From contig NZ_SGXF01000001.1 of NCBI RefSeq assembly GCF_004216775.1, forward strand, positions 236,828-300,827: DNA of 64,000 nt, in the 5' to 3' direction. Of this stretch, positions 1 through 9,209 are shown piece after piece (the first letter of the stretch is position 1; every line of letters begins with the position of its first letter). Below the pieces are notes generated by a model. It saw nothing but the letters and a program-made list of their open reading frames with translations. It made no database searches and was not told the origin of the DNA. The position numbers and the translations under genes were made by a program. Source of the DNA: Cuneatibacter caecimuris. Its GTDB lineage: Bacteria; Bacillota; Clostridia; Lachnospirales; Lachnospiraceae.

Positions 1-1300
1 GTGTTACCAGCACAGGAGTCGCTCCCCTCTGGGCCGCCCCGTCTATATAGTACTGGATCCATTTTCCAAAATCTTCAGGAGCCACGTAGCGCTCCGGGCG
101 GGTTCCGGTTGAATCATTATGCCCCCACTGCAGCAGCACATAATCCCCGGGTTTAATATCTTCCAGCAAATCATCCAGCTTGCCTTCCTGAATGAAAGAT
201 CTGGAGCTGCGGCCGCCGATGGCCCGGTTCTCAATCACCACATTGGCTGTCTCATAAGTATGGGACTGGCTGTAGTTGCAGTCGTCACAGGAAGAGTCCT
301 GTACGAATTCGCCGAAGAACTTGCAAAGGGTCTCGCCCCAGCCTGTCTGCGGTTCATATTTTTTCTCATAAGTCTGTACTGTGGAATCGGAAGCCAGGAA
401 AATCGTGGGCTTTTCCGCCGCTGGTTTCTGCGCGGCTTTTTCCAGTTTCACACTGCTCACATACACTGATTTCAGCGCCGCATCCTCTTCTGACAGGGAC
501 GTGCTCTCTGCCAGAAACTTCAGATTCAGGACTCCGTCCACCAAACAGGCGCGGAATTCCACTTCCTTGCTCTGTCCTGCAGGTACGGACACGCCGGTGA
601 GTTTTGTAATATCTTCCGCCTCCAGATAGGCGGAGTAATCTGCCCCTGTGGGGTTTACCAGGCTGACCGTCACCTGATAGTCTCCGTTTTCCAATTTTAC
701 ATCCAGAGTGGATGTGTTTTCATATGTAAGTGAAAAATCTTTATTATCCGGTGTTTTTCCTTTTTCAGCCCACACCTTGCTGCTGATCTGCAGATAATCC
801 GCAGAGTCTGTCACATACTCTGATCCGGGTTTGATTTCTTCCGCTCTGGGGCTGTATACATTACCGGACCACCCCTTTGCAGGTTCCGGATAGGAAACAT
901 CGCTGAAACCTATTCCTTTTTCCTCTGAGTAGACATCTGCTTTATCCACGTCTCCATTGGTCCCGAACCGGATCTCGCCCTGGCGGTCTCCGGACAATGT
1001 GGTGGAATCCGCTGACGGTGTTTTCTCCGGAACAGCTAAAGCCTGTCCCTCTGTTTCACCGGCGGAACTCTCCGTCGTGCTGTTGTCTTTTTCAGTACTC
1101 TCTGTCCCAGCCTCTGCCGTTGTCTGTCCGTCATGATCCGCTGTACTTTCTTCAGCGGACTGCTCCGGCGCTTCTGCCTGGGTCTCTGCTAATGCAGAAA
1201 CGCTCTGCAGATTGCCCAAAACCATGGACGCACTCAGCGCGACAGCTACAGCTGCTGAGGCTGTTCTTTTCAACCCTCTCGCTTTCGCTCTCTTTCTCAT
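1..1300 (-). CDS. Secreted GDSL/SGNH esterase, rhamnogalacturonan acetylesterase-like (3' part off the window)
   Basis: The reading frame opens at an ATG (1298-1300) behind a strong Shine-Dalgarno (AAGGAGGG, 1310-1317) and stays open to the left edge, so the C-terminus is missing. About 433 residues are visible. They begin with a basic signal peptide (MRKRAKARGLKRTASAAVAV), followed by a Glu/Ser/Thr-rich linker (residues ~35-80) and a region resembling the galactose-binding-like domain that precedes some pectin acetylesterases. Then comes an SGNH hydrolase: block I reads FLASDSTVQ, an ENRAIGGRSSRSF block carries the oxyanion-hole region, and LLQWGHND matches block III. In this family the enzyme removes acetyl groups from rhamnogalacturonan I outside the cell. 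Substrate is inferred from family resemblance only; the catalytic Asp-His block would lie beyond the edge. Confidence 0.8.
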   Translation of the reverse strand, partial: MRKRAKARGLKRTASAAVAVALSASMVLGNLQSVSALAETQAEAPEQSAEESTADHDGQTTAEAGTESTEKDNSTTESSAGETEGQALAVPEKTPSADSTTLSGDRQGEIRFGTNGDVDKADVYSEEKGIGFSDVSYPEPAKGWSGNVYSPRAEEIKPGSEYVTDSADYLQISSKVWAEKGKTPDNKDFSLTYENTSTLDVKLENGDYQVTVSLVNPTGADYSAYLEAEDITKLTGVSVPAGQSKEVEFRACLVDGVLNLKFLAESTSLSEEDAALKSVYVSSVKLEKAAQKPAAEKPTIFLASDSTVQTYEKKYEPQTGWGETLCKFFGEFVQDSSCDDCNYSQSHTYETANVVIENRAIGGRSSRSFIQEGKLDDLLEDIKPGDYVLLQWGHNDSTGTRPERYVAPEDFGKWIQYYIDGAAQRGATPVLVT

Positions 1301-1877
1301 CGAGCAATTCCCTCCTTATGATGATCTATAAATTCACAGCATGTACTGTAAATTCCTGAACAAAAGATTTCCCGCGGCCTGAAAAACGCCATTTTCCAGG
1401 CTGAAGCATATCTGTGTATAAACACATATGAAAGAAAAATATTTCATGTGTTTTTCTACTATTTCATGTAAAAAATCCGTTCCGTGCTTTTATTCAAAAA
1501 GAATACTGCACAATTCATATAGGCAGTATTATAATCTATTGTGCATTTTTTGTAAAGGACTTTTTGGATTTTTTTACTGTTTGATGTATTATTTTACTTT
1601 TCATAAGGTTTTTATTTCTATGCTAATTTTTACATGCAGTTTTTTACCGGTAAATATTACACTATGTTAAATTATTTTTGTCGTAATATGTCATATTGCT
1701 CTGCCGCATATCTTTACCTGCTTCTAAAAAATCCGCGCATTATTGTTCATTTCGCTCCGGCATACCGTCCACAAAACGAGAGGCATAATCTGACAAAAAA
1801 ATCTTAAAAAAGGTATTGACAAGTTTTTATTTTTAAGGTATACTAGCGAAGCAGTCTTGACAAAGACAGCAAAATAT
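1301..1877. other. AT-rich intergenic region
   Basis: No convincing gene. It holds the promoter region of the leftward esterase and, at its right end, the tRNA promoter. An inverted repeat (ACACATATGAAA at 1422-1433 with TTTCATGTGT at 1442-1451) is followed on the plus strand by TTTTTC. It could be a regulator-binding dyad upstream of the esterase or a weak hairpin. Short open frames here are low-complexity and lack ribosome-binding sites. Confidence 0.5.
1816..1844 (+). promoter_or_regulatory. Sigma-A promoter for the tRNA gene
   Basis: A consensus -35 TTGACA (1816-1821) and -10 TATACT (1839-1844) are separated by exactly 17 bp. The tRNA starts 33 nt downstream of the -10. Confidence 0.85.
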
Positions 1878-1951
1878 GGCGGAATAGCTCAGTTGGCTAG
1901 AGCACACGGTTCATACCCGTGGTGTCGAGAGTTCAAATCTCCCTTCCGCTA
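1878..1951 (+). tRNA. tRNA with CAT anticodon (probably elongator tRNA-Met)
   Basis: A cloverleaf can be drawn: acceptor GGCGGAA with TTCCGCT (G-T at 1-72), D-arm AGCTCAGTTGGCTAGAGC, anticodon stem CACGG/CCGTG around CAT (1912-1914), and T-loop TTCAAAT. The T-stem GAGAG/CTCCC has one A-C mismatch. CCA is not encoded. It lacks the C1-A72 mismatch and the GGG/CCC anticodon-stem pairs of an initiator tRNA, so elongator Met is preferred. A lysidine-modified tRNA-Ile cannot be excluded by eye. Confidence 0.9.
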
Positions 1952-1960
1952 TTATGTTTG

Positions 1961-2000
1961 CCCCGAAAGCCTGGCAGTTGGGTTTTCGGGGTTTTTGTTT
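1961..2000 (+). terminator. Rho-independent terminator after the tRNA
   Basis: The stem CCCCGAAA (1961-1968) pairs with TTTTCGGGG (1983-1991) and is followed by a T-rich tract (1992-2000). Confidence 0.85.
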
Positions 2001-2116
2001 TATTAAGCATATGATGGAGGCACAAGGAACATATTTCATAGGCACACGATTCGTGAAACCAAAAAGACAGGCCACCAATCAGCCTGCCCTTTTTTTCTCT
2101 ATCCTTCCAACAAAAC

Positions 2117-2608
2117 TCATTCTGTATAATGCGGAAACCGCTCTTCAAGCTCCTGGAAAACCAGGTTTGAAACCTCCTCTGTATTTCGGATCCACGCATC
2201 TATTCCCTGCATTATCTCAGCTCTTTCTTCTGTAAATCCTTCGCTGGCCATACGTTTCATATATCCGCTCAAATACGTCGATACATCATAGAATTCCCTG
2301 CAGCGGTTTACATCCTTTCCAAATTCCTCTAATACTCCTTTATGATGCAGCAGCCCCCACTGATATACTTCCGCCTTTCCAAGATATTCTTGTGCCAACC
2401 CGGTTTCCTCTCTCTCATAGGCTGCAGCAGCATTCTGAATACAAGTTCTCCAGTTATCGTACTCACTTTGAATCCCTGCTGATTCACGCCCCAGGAAGTG
2501 ATTCAATTTAAAAGTCTGTATAGCTAAACAAACCCCCATGCCGAAACAAATCGCGGCTAAACCTGCTGCCAGAAGCTGCATTGCTTTTAATCCTTTTTCT
2601 CCTCCCAT
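2117..2608 (-). CDS. Hypothetical single-pass membrane protein
   Basis: This 163-residue protein has one hydrophobic N-terminal segment (about residues 9-31, LLAAGLAAICFGMGVCLAI) and then a hydrophilic, mainly helical, Glu/Tyr-rich domain. That layout suggests a membrane-anchored protein with its bulk on one side of the membrane. A GGGGG Shine-Dalgarno precedes the annotated ATG; a second ATG ten codons in (MQLLAAG) also has AAAGGA upstream and is an alternative start. I do not recognise a family. It stands alone, facing the tRNA and divergent from the PAP2-like gene. Confidence 0.6.
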   Translation of the reverse strand: MGGEKGLKAMQLLAAGLAAICFGMGVCLAIQTFKLNHFLGRESAGIQSEYDNWRTCIQNAAAAYEREETGLAQEYLGKAEVYQWGLLHHKGVLEEFGKDVNRCREFYDVSTYLSGYMKRMASEGFTEERAEIMQGIDAWIRNTEEVSNLVFQELEERFPHYTE

Positions 2609-2747
2609 ACTATTTTACCCCCTATTATTATAATCTGATTATAAATCCAGATGATATCAATGTCAAATACTGTCCAGCCTGTCCTTGTCATATTCTCCCT
2701 TCCATGTTATAATAATGCGGAAAATCTGATCTGACAGGAGGTACCTT

Positions 2748-3404
2748 TTGAAGCTGAAAAACTGGGTGAAATCCCATTTATTTCTTTCCATGGCAATATT
2801 TATGGCTGTCTACCTGATATGGTGGGGCATTCTGGAAATTTTCCAATTTCCAGAATATCATATGATCTACTCCCCTCTGGACGACCTGATTCCCTTTAAT
2901 GAATATTTCATTATCCCCTATGTATTATGGTTTCCCCTGTTCCCCGGGGTATTCCTGTATCTCTATTTTACTGATAAGGAAGAATGCTGGAAATATCTGC
3001 TGCTGCTGGCAGGCGGAATGACTGTCTTTTTGCTCATCAGCACCTTTTATCCAAATGGGCAGGCTTTGAGGCCGCAGATTGACGCGGATAAAAACATCTT
3101 TACCGGATTTCTTTCTCTGATCTGGGCGGCGGATACCCCCACTAATGTTTTTCCCAGCATTCACGTTTATAACGCCGTGGCAGCGCAGATCGCCGTATTC
3201 AGAAGCCCTGCTTTGAAACGCCGCCCATGGATTCAGTATGGTCTGCTGGTCATTGTCATTCTGATCTGCCTGGCCACGGTTTTCCTGAAACAGCATTCTG
3301 TTCTGGACGGGATCGCCGCCCTGGTTCTGGCTGCAATGTTCTGGCTCCTGATCTATTTCCTTCCGGGAAAACTTCGCAAGAAAACTATATCAAAATCTGG
3401 CTGA
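2748..3404 (+). CDS. PAP2-like integral membrane phosphatase/phosphotransferase
   Basis: A 218-residue polytopic protein with about six hydrophobic segments. The PAP2/inositolphosphotransferase signature is present: PSIH at 136-139 and KQHSVLDG at 181-188, giving the second His (H183) and Asp (D187). Family members act on lipid phosphates or diphosphates, or transfer phospho-headgroups, at the outer membrane face; the substrate here is unknown. The start is a TTG (2748-2750) chosen because AGGAGGT (2736-2742) lies 5 nt upstream, while the first internal ATG (2790) has no such site and would cut into the first membrane segment. It is a single gene ending in a shared hairpin terminator. Confidence 0.75.
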   Translation: MKLKNWVKSHLFLSMAIFMAVYLIWWGILEIFQFPEYHMIYSPLDDLIPFNEYFIIPYVLWFPLFPGVFLYLYFTDKEECWKYLLLLAGGMTVFLLISTFYPNGQALRPQIDADKNIFTGFLSLIWAADTPTNVFPSIHVYNAVAAQIAVFRSPALKRRPWIQYGLLVIVILICLATVFLKQHSVLDGIAALVLAAMFWLLIYFLPGKLRKKTISKSG

Positions 3405-3409
3405 CGTAA

Positions 3410-3452
3410 AATCCCCTCAGTTTTGGAGACATTTCCAGAAACTGAGGGGATT
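3410..3452. terminator. Bidirectional terminator hairpin between convergent genes
   Basis: AATCCCCTCAGTTT pairs perfectly with AAACTGAGGGGATT across a 15-nt loop. It lies between the stops of the rightward PAP2-like gene and the leftward parvulin gene. The T-run is better on the minus strand (ATTTTACG). Confidence 0.75.
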
Positions 3453-3532
3453 ACTGCTGCCGTTCTTTACAGAGCGCACTCCCTGCGCTTTTATCAGGTT
3501 AATAAGTAATTTGGCCGGGTAAAAATGTTTTC

Positions 3533-4570
3533 TCAGGATTCCGGAAAATAAGTCCTGTAAACCTCAAAGAACCGCTTCTCTGACCGTTCCTGGGATTCCT
3601 GCAATTGTGCATTTTCCCAGGAAGATGTATTCACTGCCACCGATTTGTCCTTCAGGTATTCCCTGCATTCTTCCTGCCAGGCTGACCTCACTCTGGCTTC
3701 CCGGATTTTTTCACGGTTGGAAGCAGTCAGCGCTTCTTCATAGCTGTTCAGCACTTTGATGATTTCAAATCCATTTTCCGTTTCCACCGCTTCGCCTACT
3801 TCCCCGCTTTCCAGACTGAAAGCCATTTTTTCAAAGGCCTCTTCTGTCTCCCCTCTGGCGATGACATATCTCGTCCTGCTGTCCTGGTTATACTGCGCCG
3901 CCAGGCTGTCGAAATCTTCTCCGCCACGGATCTGCTCTAAGAGCCGTTCCGCAACTCCCCGGGCAATCTCCCGCCCCGCCTGGTCTCCCGGGTCAGCCCG
4001 GAGGAGGATGTGGGAAATGCTGATCACCCGGGCTTCCTCCTGGCTGACCTCCTGATTCATGTGGGCTGTGAGCGCTTCCTGCATCAATTCAGCCTTTCTG
4101 TACTGTCTCATCAAATTGACAGCATCCTCTTCAGAAGCGCCTGACATCTCTTTTTCAGGTCCGGTCATCTGCAGGTAATACGCTTTTCCAGCATCGGCTG
4201 CAGCCTTTTCTGCCTCCGGGGAAAATTCTGCGGGCTTTTTTTCTTCCCAGAGCAGGTTCAGCGTCTTCAGAAAAATCAGTTCATCCAGAACATATTGGTT
4301 TTTCAGATATTCTTCAAAGGTTTCTCCGGACTGGGTTTTCTGCTTCCAGAACTCAGAGGCGCCGGACTGGGAATACTCCTTTTCCATCCCGTACTGATAT
4401 TCCATCAGCAGGATTTTTGCCTCCGGCATTGGAAATTCATTTCCACTGACTGTAAAAAGGGCTTCCCGGCCCGGCTTCCATTCCACTGCCATGCGGACTC
4501 CGCATCCGCACAAGCTTAAAGCTATGCATAGGCACATCAGGGCCGCCGCTGCACTCCTGAACCATTTCAT
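3533..4570 (-). CDS. Parvulin-type peptidyl-prolyl isomerase lipoprotein (PrsA/SurA-like)
   Basis: A 345-residue protein with a lipoprotein signal (ALSLCGC; lipidated Cys probably C23), an N-terminal helical chaperone region, and a parvulin domain at about residues 182-275. Recognisable parvulin segments are ISHILLRA, GGEDFDSLAAQYNQDS and the ETENGFEIIKV strand. Such proteins fold exported proteins on the outer side of the membrane. It is the last gene of a six-gene coupled operon; its ATG overlaps the stop of the HAD hydrolase gene by 4 bp (ATGA). It lacks the full glycine-rich segment of canonical PrsA (TRYVIARGE replaces the usual G-G-LG-F stretch), so isomerase activity may be weak. Confidence 0.85.
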   Translation of the reverse strand: MKWFRSAAAALMCLCIALSLCGCGVRMAVEWKPGREALFTVSGNEFPMPEAKILLMEYQYGMEKEYSQSGASEFWKQKTQSGETFEEYLKNQYVLDELIFLKTLNLLWEEKKPAEFSPEAEKAAADAGKAYYLQMTGPEKEMSGASEEDAVNLMRQYRKAELMQEALTAHMNQEVSQEEARVISISHILLRADPGDQAGREIARGVAERLLEQIRGGEDFDSLAAQYNQDSRTRYVIARGETEEAFEKMAFSLESGEVGEAVETENGFEIIKVLNSYEEALTASNREKIREARVRSAWQEECREYLKDKSVAVNTSSWENAQLQESQERSEKRFFEVYRTYFPES

Positions 4571-5436
4571 TGAATGATCACCTTCCTGACCGCTTCTTCC
4601 AGGTCCTCCGCTGTCCCTTCCCTGCCCTGGACCTTCAGGCTGTCCAGCAGGTCTGCCAGTGCGGTAAGAACTTTCAGGACGCCGCCGTTTCGATTGGAAT
4701 CACAGATATACCTGGCCGCCGCCTGGGTTTCCGGCCGGGCATTGGCCACAGCAAAGCTGTACTTCGCTCGGCCCAGCATCTCGATATCATTGATCTGATC
4801 TCCAAAAACCATAGTCTCTTCCGGACTGATTTCCAGAGAATCCTGTATTACTTTCAGCGCTTCGCCCTTGCTCACTGACAGGTTCATGAAATCCAGCCAG
4901 ACGGCCCCTGCTTCCGCCACTTTCAGCCTGTCCTTCCACCTCTCCTTCATAAAACCCGCCGCCTGCATCACGTCTCCGTCATAATAAATGGAGAGTTTTA
5001 TAAAATCATCCTCTACCTGCAGCAGATCCGGCACCTGCCTGATTTCATTGTGGTATCCGTTGATGAGCAGGTCCAGCAGCCCCGGGTCCTCCGTCTCCAC
5101 ATATTCGTAATCCTTTCCCCCCAGCATGATCTCGCAGCCGGGAATCTCCCGCACCTGCCGGATCAGTTCATGAATGATCTCCGGATCAATCAGGGTGGAA
5201 TAAAGTTCTCTCCCTCTGCACCCGATATACGCCCCGTTTTCTGAGATCAGAAAAATGCGGTCCAGCACCGGAGCAAACAGCTTTGAAATGCTGGGATGCT
5301 GCCGCCCGCTGGCGGCCGCAAACTGTATCCCGTGGTCTTTCAGCCTGAGGATCACCTCAAAAATACCCGGGTCGATTCCGTCGCTGCCGTCCTCCACCAG
5401 CGTTCCGTCAATATCTGAAGCGATCAGCTTCACCAT
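4567..5436 (-). CDS. Cof-type HAD-IIB phosphatase
   Basis: The 289-residue protein carries HAD motif I DIDGTLV (8-14) with the two catalytic Asp residues, a motif II Ser/Thr region, a conserved Lys (SKGEAL) and motif IV GDQINDIEM. The long cap insertion between motifs II and III places it in the Cof/HAD-IIB group, soluble phosphatases of sugar phosphates, flavin or pyridoxal phosphates. Substrate cannot be told from sequence. Its start overlaps the maf stop by 7 bp and its stop overlaps the next gene by 4 bp, so it is translated within the coupled operon. Confidence 0.88.
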   Translation of the reverse strand: MVKLIASDIDGTLVEDGSDGIDPGIFEVILRLKDHGIQFAAASGRQHPSISKLFAPVLDRIFLISENGAYIGCRGRELYSTLIDPEIIHELIRQVREIPGCEIMLGGKDYEYVETEDPGLLDLLINGYHNEIRQVPDLLQVEDDFIKLSIYYDGDVMQAAGFMKERWKDRLKVAEAGAVWLDFMNLSVSKGEALKVIQDSLEISPEETMVFGDQINDIEMLGRAKYSFAVANARPETQAAARYICDSNRNGGVLKVLTALADLLDSLKVQGREGTAEDLEEAVRKVIIQ

Positions 5437-6044
5437 TCCAGAATCCCTCCTGTTTTTTTCAGTTCCTGATAAAGGGCATGCAGAGGCAGCCCCACTACAT
5501 TATAATAATCCCCGGAAATCCCGGAAATATAAGGCGCGAAGCGGCCCTGTATCCCATATGCCCCGGCCTTATCCAACGGCTCGCCTGTAGCGGCATAAGA
5601 CTGGATCTCCTTTTCAGATAACATGGCCACATGAACCTCGGTAGTCTCTGAAAAGCACCTGGTTTCCTGTATTTTTCCCTCATTGGCCCTCACCAGAGCC
5701 ACGCCGGTGCAGACCTGATGCGCCCTTCCGGACAGTTCCCGCAGCATGCGGCAGGCTCCCTCAAAGCCGCCGGGTTTTCCCAGGATTTTTTCTTCCAGAA
5801 CCACTACTGTATCCGCTCCGATCACCAGCACCTCTTCTTCCGTCCGGCGGCATAGCTCCTCCGCCACAGCTTCCGCTTTCTGTACCGCCAGCTCTTTCAC
5901 CGCCTCCGCAGGAGAGCTGCAGGTGATTTTCTCATCCACCTTGCTTACCTGAACGGAAAAATCCAGGCCCAGCCGTTCCAGCAGCTCTTTCCTGCGGGGT
6001 GAAGCAGAAGCCAGCACCAGCTTCATTTTCTTTTTTTCCATCAT
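5430..6044 (-). CDS. maf: Maf-like nucleotide pyrophosphatase
   Basis: A Maf/YhdE family protein: LVLASASPRRKELLERLG at the N-terminus, VIGADTVV in the middle and a GAYGIQGRFAPYISGISGD C-terminal block. Family members hydrolyse dTTP, UTP or modified nucleoside triphosphates and have been linked to septum control. The given ATG yields 204 residues with a short lysine-rich leader (MMEKKK); the internal ATG giving MKLVLASAS is equally plausible. It overlaps the upstream membrane-protein gene by 4 bp. Confidence 0.9.
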   Translation of the reverse strand: MMEKKKMKLVLASASPRRKELLERLGLDFSVQVSKVDEKITCSSPAEAVKELAVQKAEAVAEELCRRTEEEVLVIGADTVVVLEEKILGKPGGFEGACRMLRELSGRAHQVCTGVALVRANEGKIQETRCFSETTEVHVAMLSEKEIQSYAATGEPLDKAGAYGIQGRFAPYISGISGDYYNVVGLPLHALYQELKKTGGILEW

Positions 6045-7669
6045 TTTCCCTCTGTTATAAGCCTCAAAATGTTTTCTTCATAGACCAGGGCCACGTAACC
6101 CTGGGACAGGGTAATTTTCTCATGGCTGGCGGTCAGAAGGGGATGGTCTTTTTCCAGGGATTCATATTCCTTCTTCTCCAAAAGGAAAAAATATTCTTCC
6201 TGTCCCGGCTGATCTTCAAACCACTGCAGGTTGGACTGGTAAGTGATCGGCTTCAGCCCATCCTCCGTCAGATCCACGCCCCTGGCCTTGATACGGCTGT
6301 CCGATACTACGGTCAGGCCGTTGGCGTTCCAGAAGGTTGCAAAGCCATAATCCAGCCCCTGTTCTTCCAGCTCCGCCGACAGCTGATACAGCCCCTGTTC
6401 CTTTTTTTCCTGAACATTGATGCCCAGAATATCCGACGCGCTGAGCATAGTCATCAGAACCAGCGGAGCCAGGGCCAGCAGGGCCAGGCGTTTTCCCGTT
6501 GCTCTCTGGGAAAGCCACCTGCCAAATGCCACAGACAAAATCACAGAGCTGGCAACCAGCGGGCTCAGCCGCCAATTTGACGCAGACAGCTTGCCGGCGA
6601 TATATCCCACCATCAAAAGGGCAGTCATCATCCAGTGAAACAAAATCAGAATCCGCAGCTTCCTGTCTTCGATTTTCCGATAACAGATTGCTGCTGCCGC
6701 CGGCGCGGCGATCAGCGTCACTGCGCCCAAAAGACGCAGAAGAATCATGATACCGCCCGGGGAGGCCAGAGTTACACCACCCTTTATTTCAATGCCCAGC
6801 AGGGTAAACCAATGTTCCGGAAATTTCATGGCATTTTCCAGCCACTTGTTCACTGCCGAAAAACCGGAATATCCATTCTGGTAGCCGGCCACCATATCTC
6901 CCTTTAAAACAAATCCCAGAAGGACGCCTCCGGCAATTCCAGCCATGATTACAGCCGCCGCTTTCCAGGTGTTCTCCTGTCCCGCTTTGGACAGATTTCC
7001 CCGAATATCAAAAAAACGTTCTCCCAGCACAGCGCCCAAAAAAGGGACCAGAAACAGCGTCAGAATTTCCATCTGGTCCGTGCCCGTCAGCAGGCACCAT
7101 AAAAACAGCAGCCCCAGCGTCAGCAGTTTTCCTTTTTGGGAACCATTTTCGCTCTTGTCCATCCATCGGGCAAAAAGCCCCAGGCCCACCAGTGCGAACA
7201 ATGTTCCCAAACTATAATAAAGGATATGCTCCCAGTAGATTTCCCGCAGCTTCGCGCTGGAAGACAGTACCATCAGAAGAATGCCTGCAAAACCAGCGCT
7301 CCAGCCTGTGCTCCAGCCCATTTGCCGGGCAAAAAACAGCGCGGCGGCCAGAAACAGCAGGAAGAACAGAAACATCCCCGCTACCTGGGCCTGGACCGTA
7401 ACGCCAAAAATCCCGATTAACGGCCACATCAGCAGGTTCCCGCCAAAGGGCAGAAGCGCCGCATAGCCAAAATCAGGATTGAACAGTTTTCCGCTGTCCC
7501 AGGAGGCCTGCCCCCACAGCAGAGTATCCACTGTATCTGAGGTAATAAAACCTCCGGACAAAAACAGGATATAATATGCCGCCAGGGCGCAGGCAGCCGC
7601 TCCCAGCAGGACAGCGGCCAGACCTGAAACGCCCAGCTCTAAAATCTTATTGCTGATCTTTTTCTTCAT
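6041..7669 (-). CDS. GT-C-like multi-pass membrane protein
   Basis: A 542-residue protein with roughly eleven hydrophobic segments. The first external loop contains acidic residues ([10 protein letters not shown] and SWDSG), as seen in GT-C fold lipid-linked glycosyltransferases, and a soluble C-terminal domain follows about residue 420. GT-C membership is inferred from topology and the acidic loop. Its start overlaps the FAD oxidoreductase gene by 23 bp. That partner resembles UDP-galactopyranose-mutase-type and protoporphyrinogen-oxidase-type flavoproteins, so a joint role in envelope glycan or lipid-linked sugar modification is possible but unproven. Confidence 0.65.
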   Translation of the reverse strand: MKKKISNKILELGVSGLAAVLLGAAACALAAYYILFLSGGFITSDTVDTLLWGQASWDSGKLFNPDFGYAALLPFGGNLLMWPLIGIFGVTVQAQVAGMFLFFLLFLAAALFFARQMGWSTGWSAGFAGILLMVLSSSAKLREIYWEHILYYSLGTLFALVGLGLFARWMDKSENGSQKGKLLTLGLLFLWCLLTGTDQMEILTLFLVPFLGAVLGERFFDIRGNLSKAGQENTWKAAAVIMAGIAGGVLLGFVLKGDMVAGYQNGYSGFSAVNKWLENAMKFPEHWFTLLGIEIKGGVTLASPGGIMILLRLLGAVTLIAAPAAAAICYRKIEDRKLRILILFHWMMTALLMVGYIAGKLSASNWRLSPLVASSVILSVAFGRWLSQRATGKRLALLALAPLVLMTMLSASDILGINVQEKKEQGLYQLSAELEEQGLDYGFATFWNANGLTVVSDSRIKARGVDLTEDGLKPITYQSNLQWFEDQPGQEEYFFLLEKKEYESLEKDHPLLTASHEKITLSQGYVALVYEENILRLITEGK

Positions 7670-9209
7670 GATATGACTTCTCCGTATTCACATTCCAGAT
7701 ATTGGACTTGTCCTTCCGTCCTTCCAGAATATTTTTTACAGCCTCAAAAGAAGTGGCCATGGAATGGTCCATGTTATTATAACGGTGCTGGCCGTTGCGT
7801 CCGATACAATACAGATTGTTAAACCCGCTCAGCCAGGAAATCAGCTCGGGCATTCTGTCATAGGTGTCAAAGTATGCGGGATACGCTTTTTTCACCCGCT
7901 CCATATGGGCGTCTTCCACCAGGGCGGCGCTCTCCAGAACCCCCATTTTAACCAGCTCCTCAGAGGCAAATTCCACCCATTTCTGCTGATCCATCTTCCA
8001 GTATTCATCACCTTCGTGGCAGAAATATTCCAGGCCGATCCACACCTGACGCTCCGGATCAGGCAGCATATAAGGAGACCAGTTGTTGAAAATCTGTATC
8101 CTGCCCAGTTTGACGCCCACGTCCTGTACATAAATCCAGCAGTCCGGCACGATGTTTCCCAGGGTTTTTATCTTAGTTTCGTTTTTCAGGTTCAGCCTGT
8201 CCACCAGCAGGCCCACGGTCACAAAATCCCGGTACGGCAGCCCCTCTGCGATTTCCGCCTGGGCCGCGGGCACCTGTTCCATTCCCGCTACCAGGTCCTT
8301 CACCGGCATGGATGAGAGAAACACATCTCCTTCCAGCCGTTCTTCCTTTCCCTCTCTCAGGTAAGTAACTGCTGTGATGCGGTCTCCTTCAGAATGAATC
8401 TTCTGCACGCTGCAGTGCATCCAGATCTGGCCCCCAAGGCGCTTCACTTCCGCAGCTGCAGTCTCCCACAGCTGGCCGGGGCCGAACTTAGGATAATAAA
8501 ATTCTTCAATCAGAGAAGTTTCCACTTCTTTCTCTTTTTTTCCGCCAGGGCGCATTTTAGAGAGCATGTCCTTCAGTACTGCCTTGACAGAAAGCCCCTT
8601 CACCCGCTGGGAACCCCAATCCGCTGATATTTCACTGGGATGCCTTCCCCACAGCTTTTCAGTATATCCTTCAAAGAACATGGAGTACAGCACTTTGCCG
8701 AAACGGTTTACATAAAAATTCTCCAGGGAAGTCTCCTCCCGCTTATGCAGCATGCTTCCAAAATAGCTGAATCCCGCGCGCAGGGTCGTCAGGAATCCCA
8801 TATTTTTCAGGGTGTCCCATTTCAGGGAAACAGGATAGTCAAAGAAATGCTTTTTGTAGTAAATCCGGGAGACCCGGTTGCGCAGCAGCATCACCCGGTC
8901 TGTTTTCTCCGGATCAGGCCCTCCCGGTACAATCCGGGATTCCCTTCCCAGGATTTTGTCATCCTTTGGCAGGGCGCCCTGCAGCGGCATCATTTCCCGC
9001 CACCAGTTCATCACCCGCTCATCCTTCGAAAAGAACCGGTGCCCGCCGATATCCATCCGTTTTCCCCGATACTGCACCGTCCGGGAGATACCGCCGATTT
9101 CACCGCTCTCCTCCAGTATAATCACTTCATATTGTTTTCCGCTGCGCAGCAGTTCCAGCGCAGCAGTCAGGCCGGCTGGGCCGGCCCCTATAATTACTGC
9201 TCGATTCAT
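7647..9209 (-). CDS. NAD(P)/FAD-dependent oxidoreductase (UGM/protoporphyrinogen-oxidase-like fold)
   Basis: A 520-residue flavoprotein. The N-terminus has the Rossmann dinucleotide fingerprint [17 protein letters not shown] followed by an acidic strand end ([12 protein letters not shown]) and [10 protein letters not shown]. The C-terminal [19 protein letters not shown] block resembles the FAD-closing motif of UDP-galactopyranose mutase and related amine oxidases. Reaction unknown; in this fold it could be sugar-ring isomerisation or desaturation. Coupled by a 4-bp overlap to the GltD-like gene upstream and by 23 bp to the GT-C-like gene downstream, which suggests a pathway unit. Confidence 0.8.
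   Translation of the reverse strand: MNRAVIIGAGPAGLTAALELLRSGKQYEVIILEESGEIGGISRTVQYRGKRMDIGGHRFFSKDERVMNWWREMMPLQGALPKDDKILGRESRIVPGGPDPEKTDRVMLLRNRVSRIYYKKHFFDYPVSLKWDTLKNMGFLTTLRAGFSYFGSMLHKREETSLENFYVNRFGKVLYSMFFEGYTEKLWGRHPSEISADWGSQRVKGLSVKAVLKDMLSKMRPGGKKEKEVETSLIEEFYYPKFGPGQLWETAAAEVKRLGGQIWMHCSVQKIHSEGDRITAVTYLREGKEERLEGDVFLSSMPVKDLVAGMEQVPAAQAEIAEGLPYRDFVTVGLLVDRLNLKNETKIKTLGNIVPDCWIYVQDVGVKLGRIQIFNNWSPYMLPDPERQVWIGLEYFCHEGDEYWKMDQQKWVEFASEELVKMGVLESAALVEDAHMERVKKAYPAYFDTYDRMPELISWLSGFNNLYCIGRNGQHRYNNMDHSMATSFEAVKNILEGRKDKSNIWNVNTEKSYHEEKDQQ

Noticed and set aside
1422-1451. Terminator for a rightward transcript
   Set aside because: The inverted repeat is followed by TTTTTC, but no rightward gene lies upstream, so it is only noted as a possible operator.
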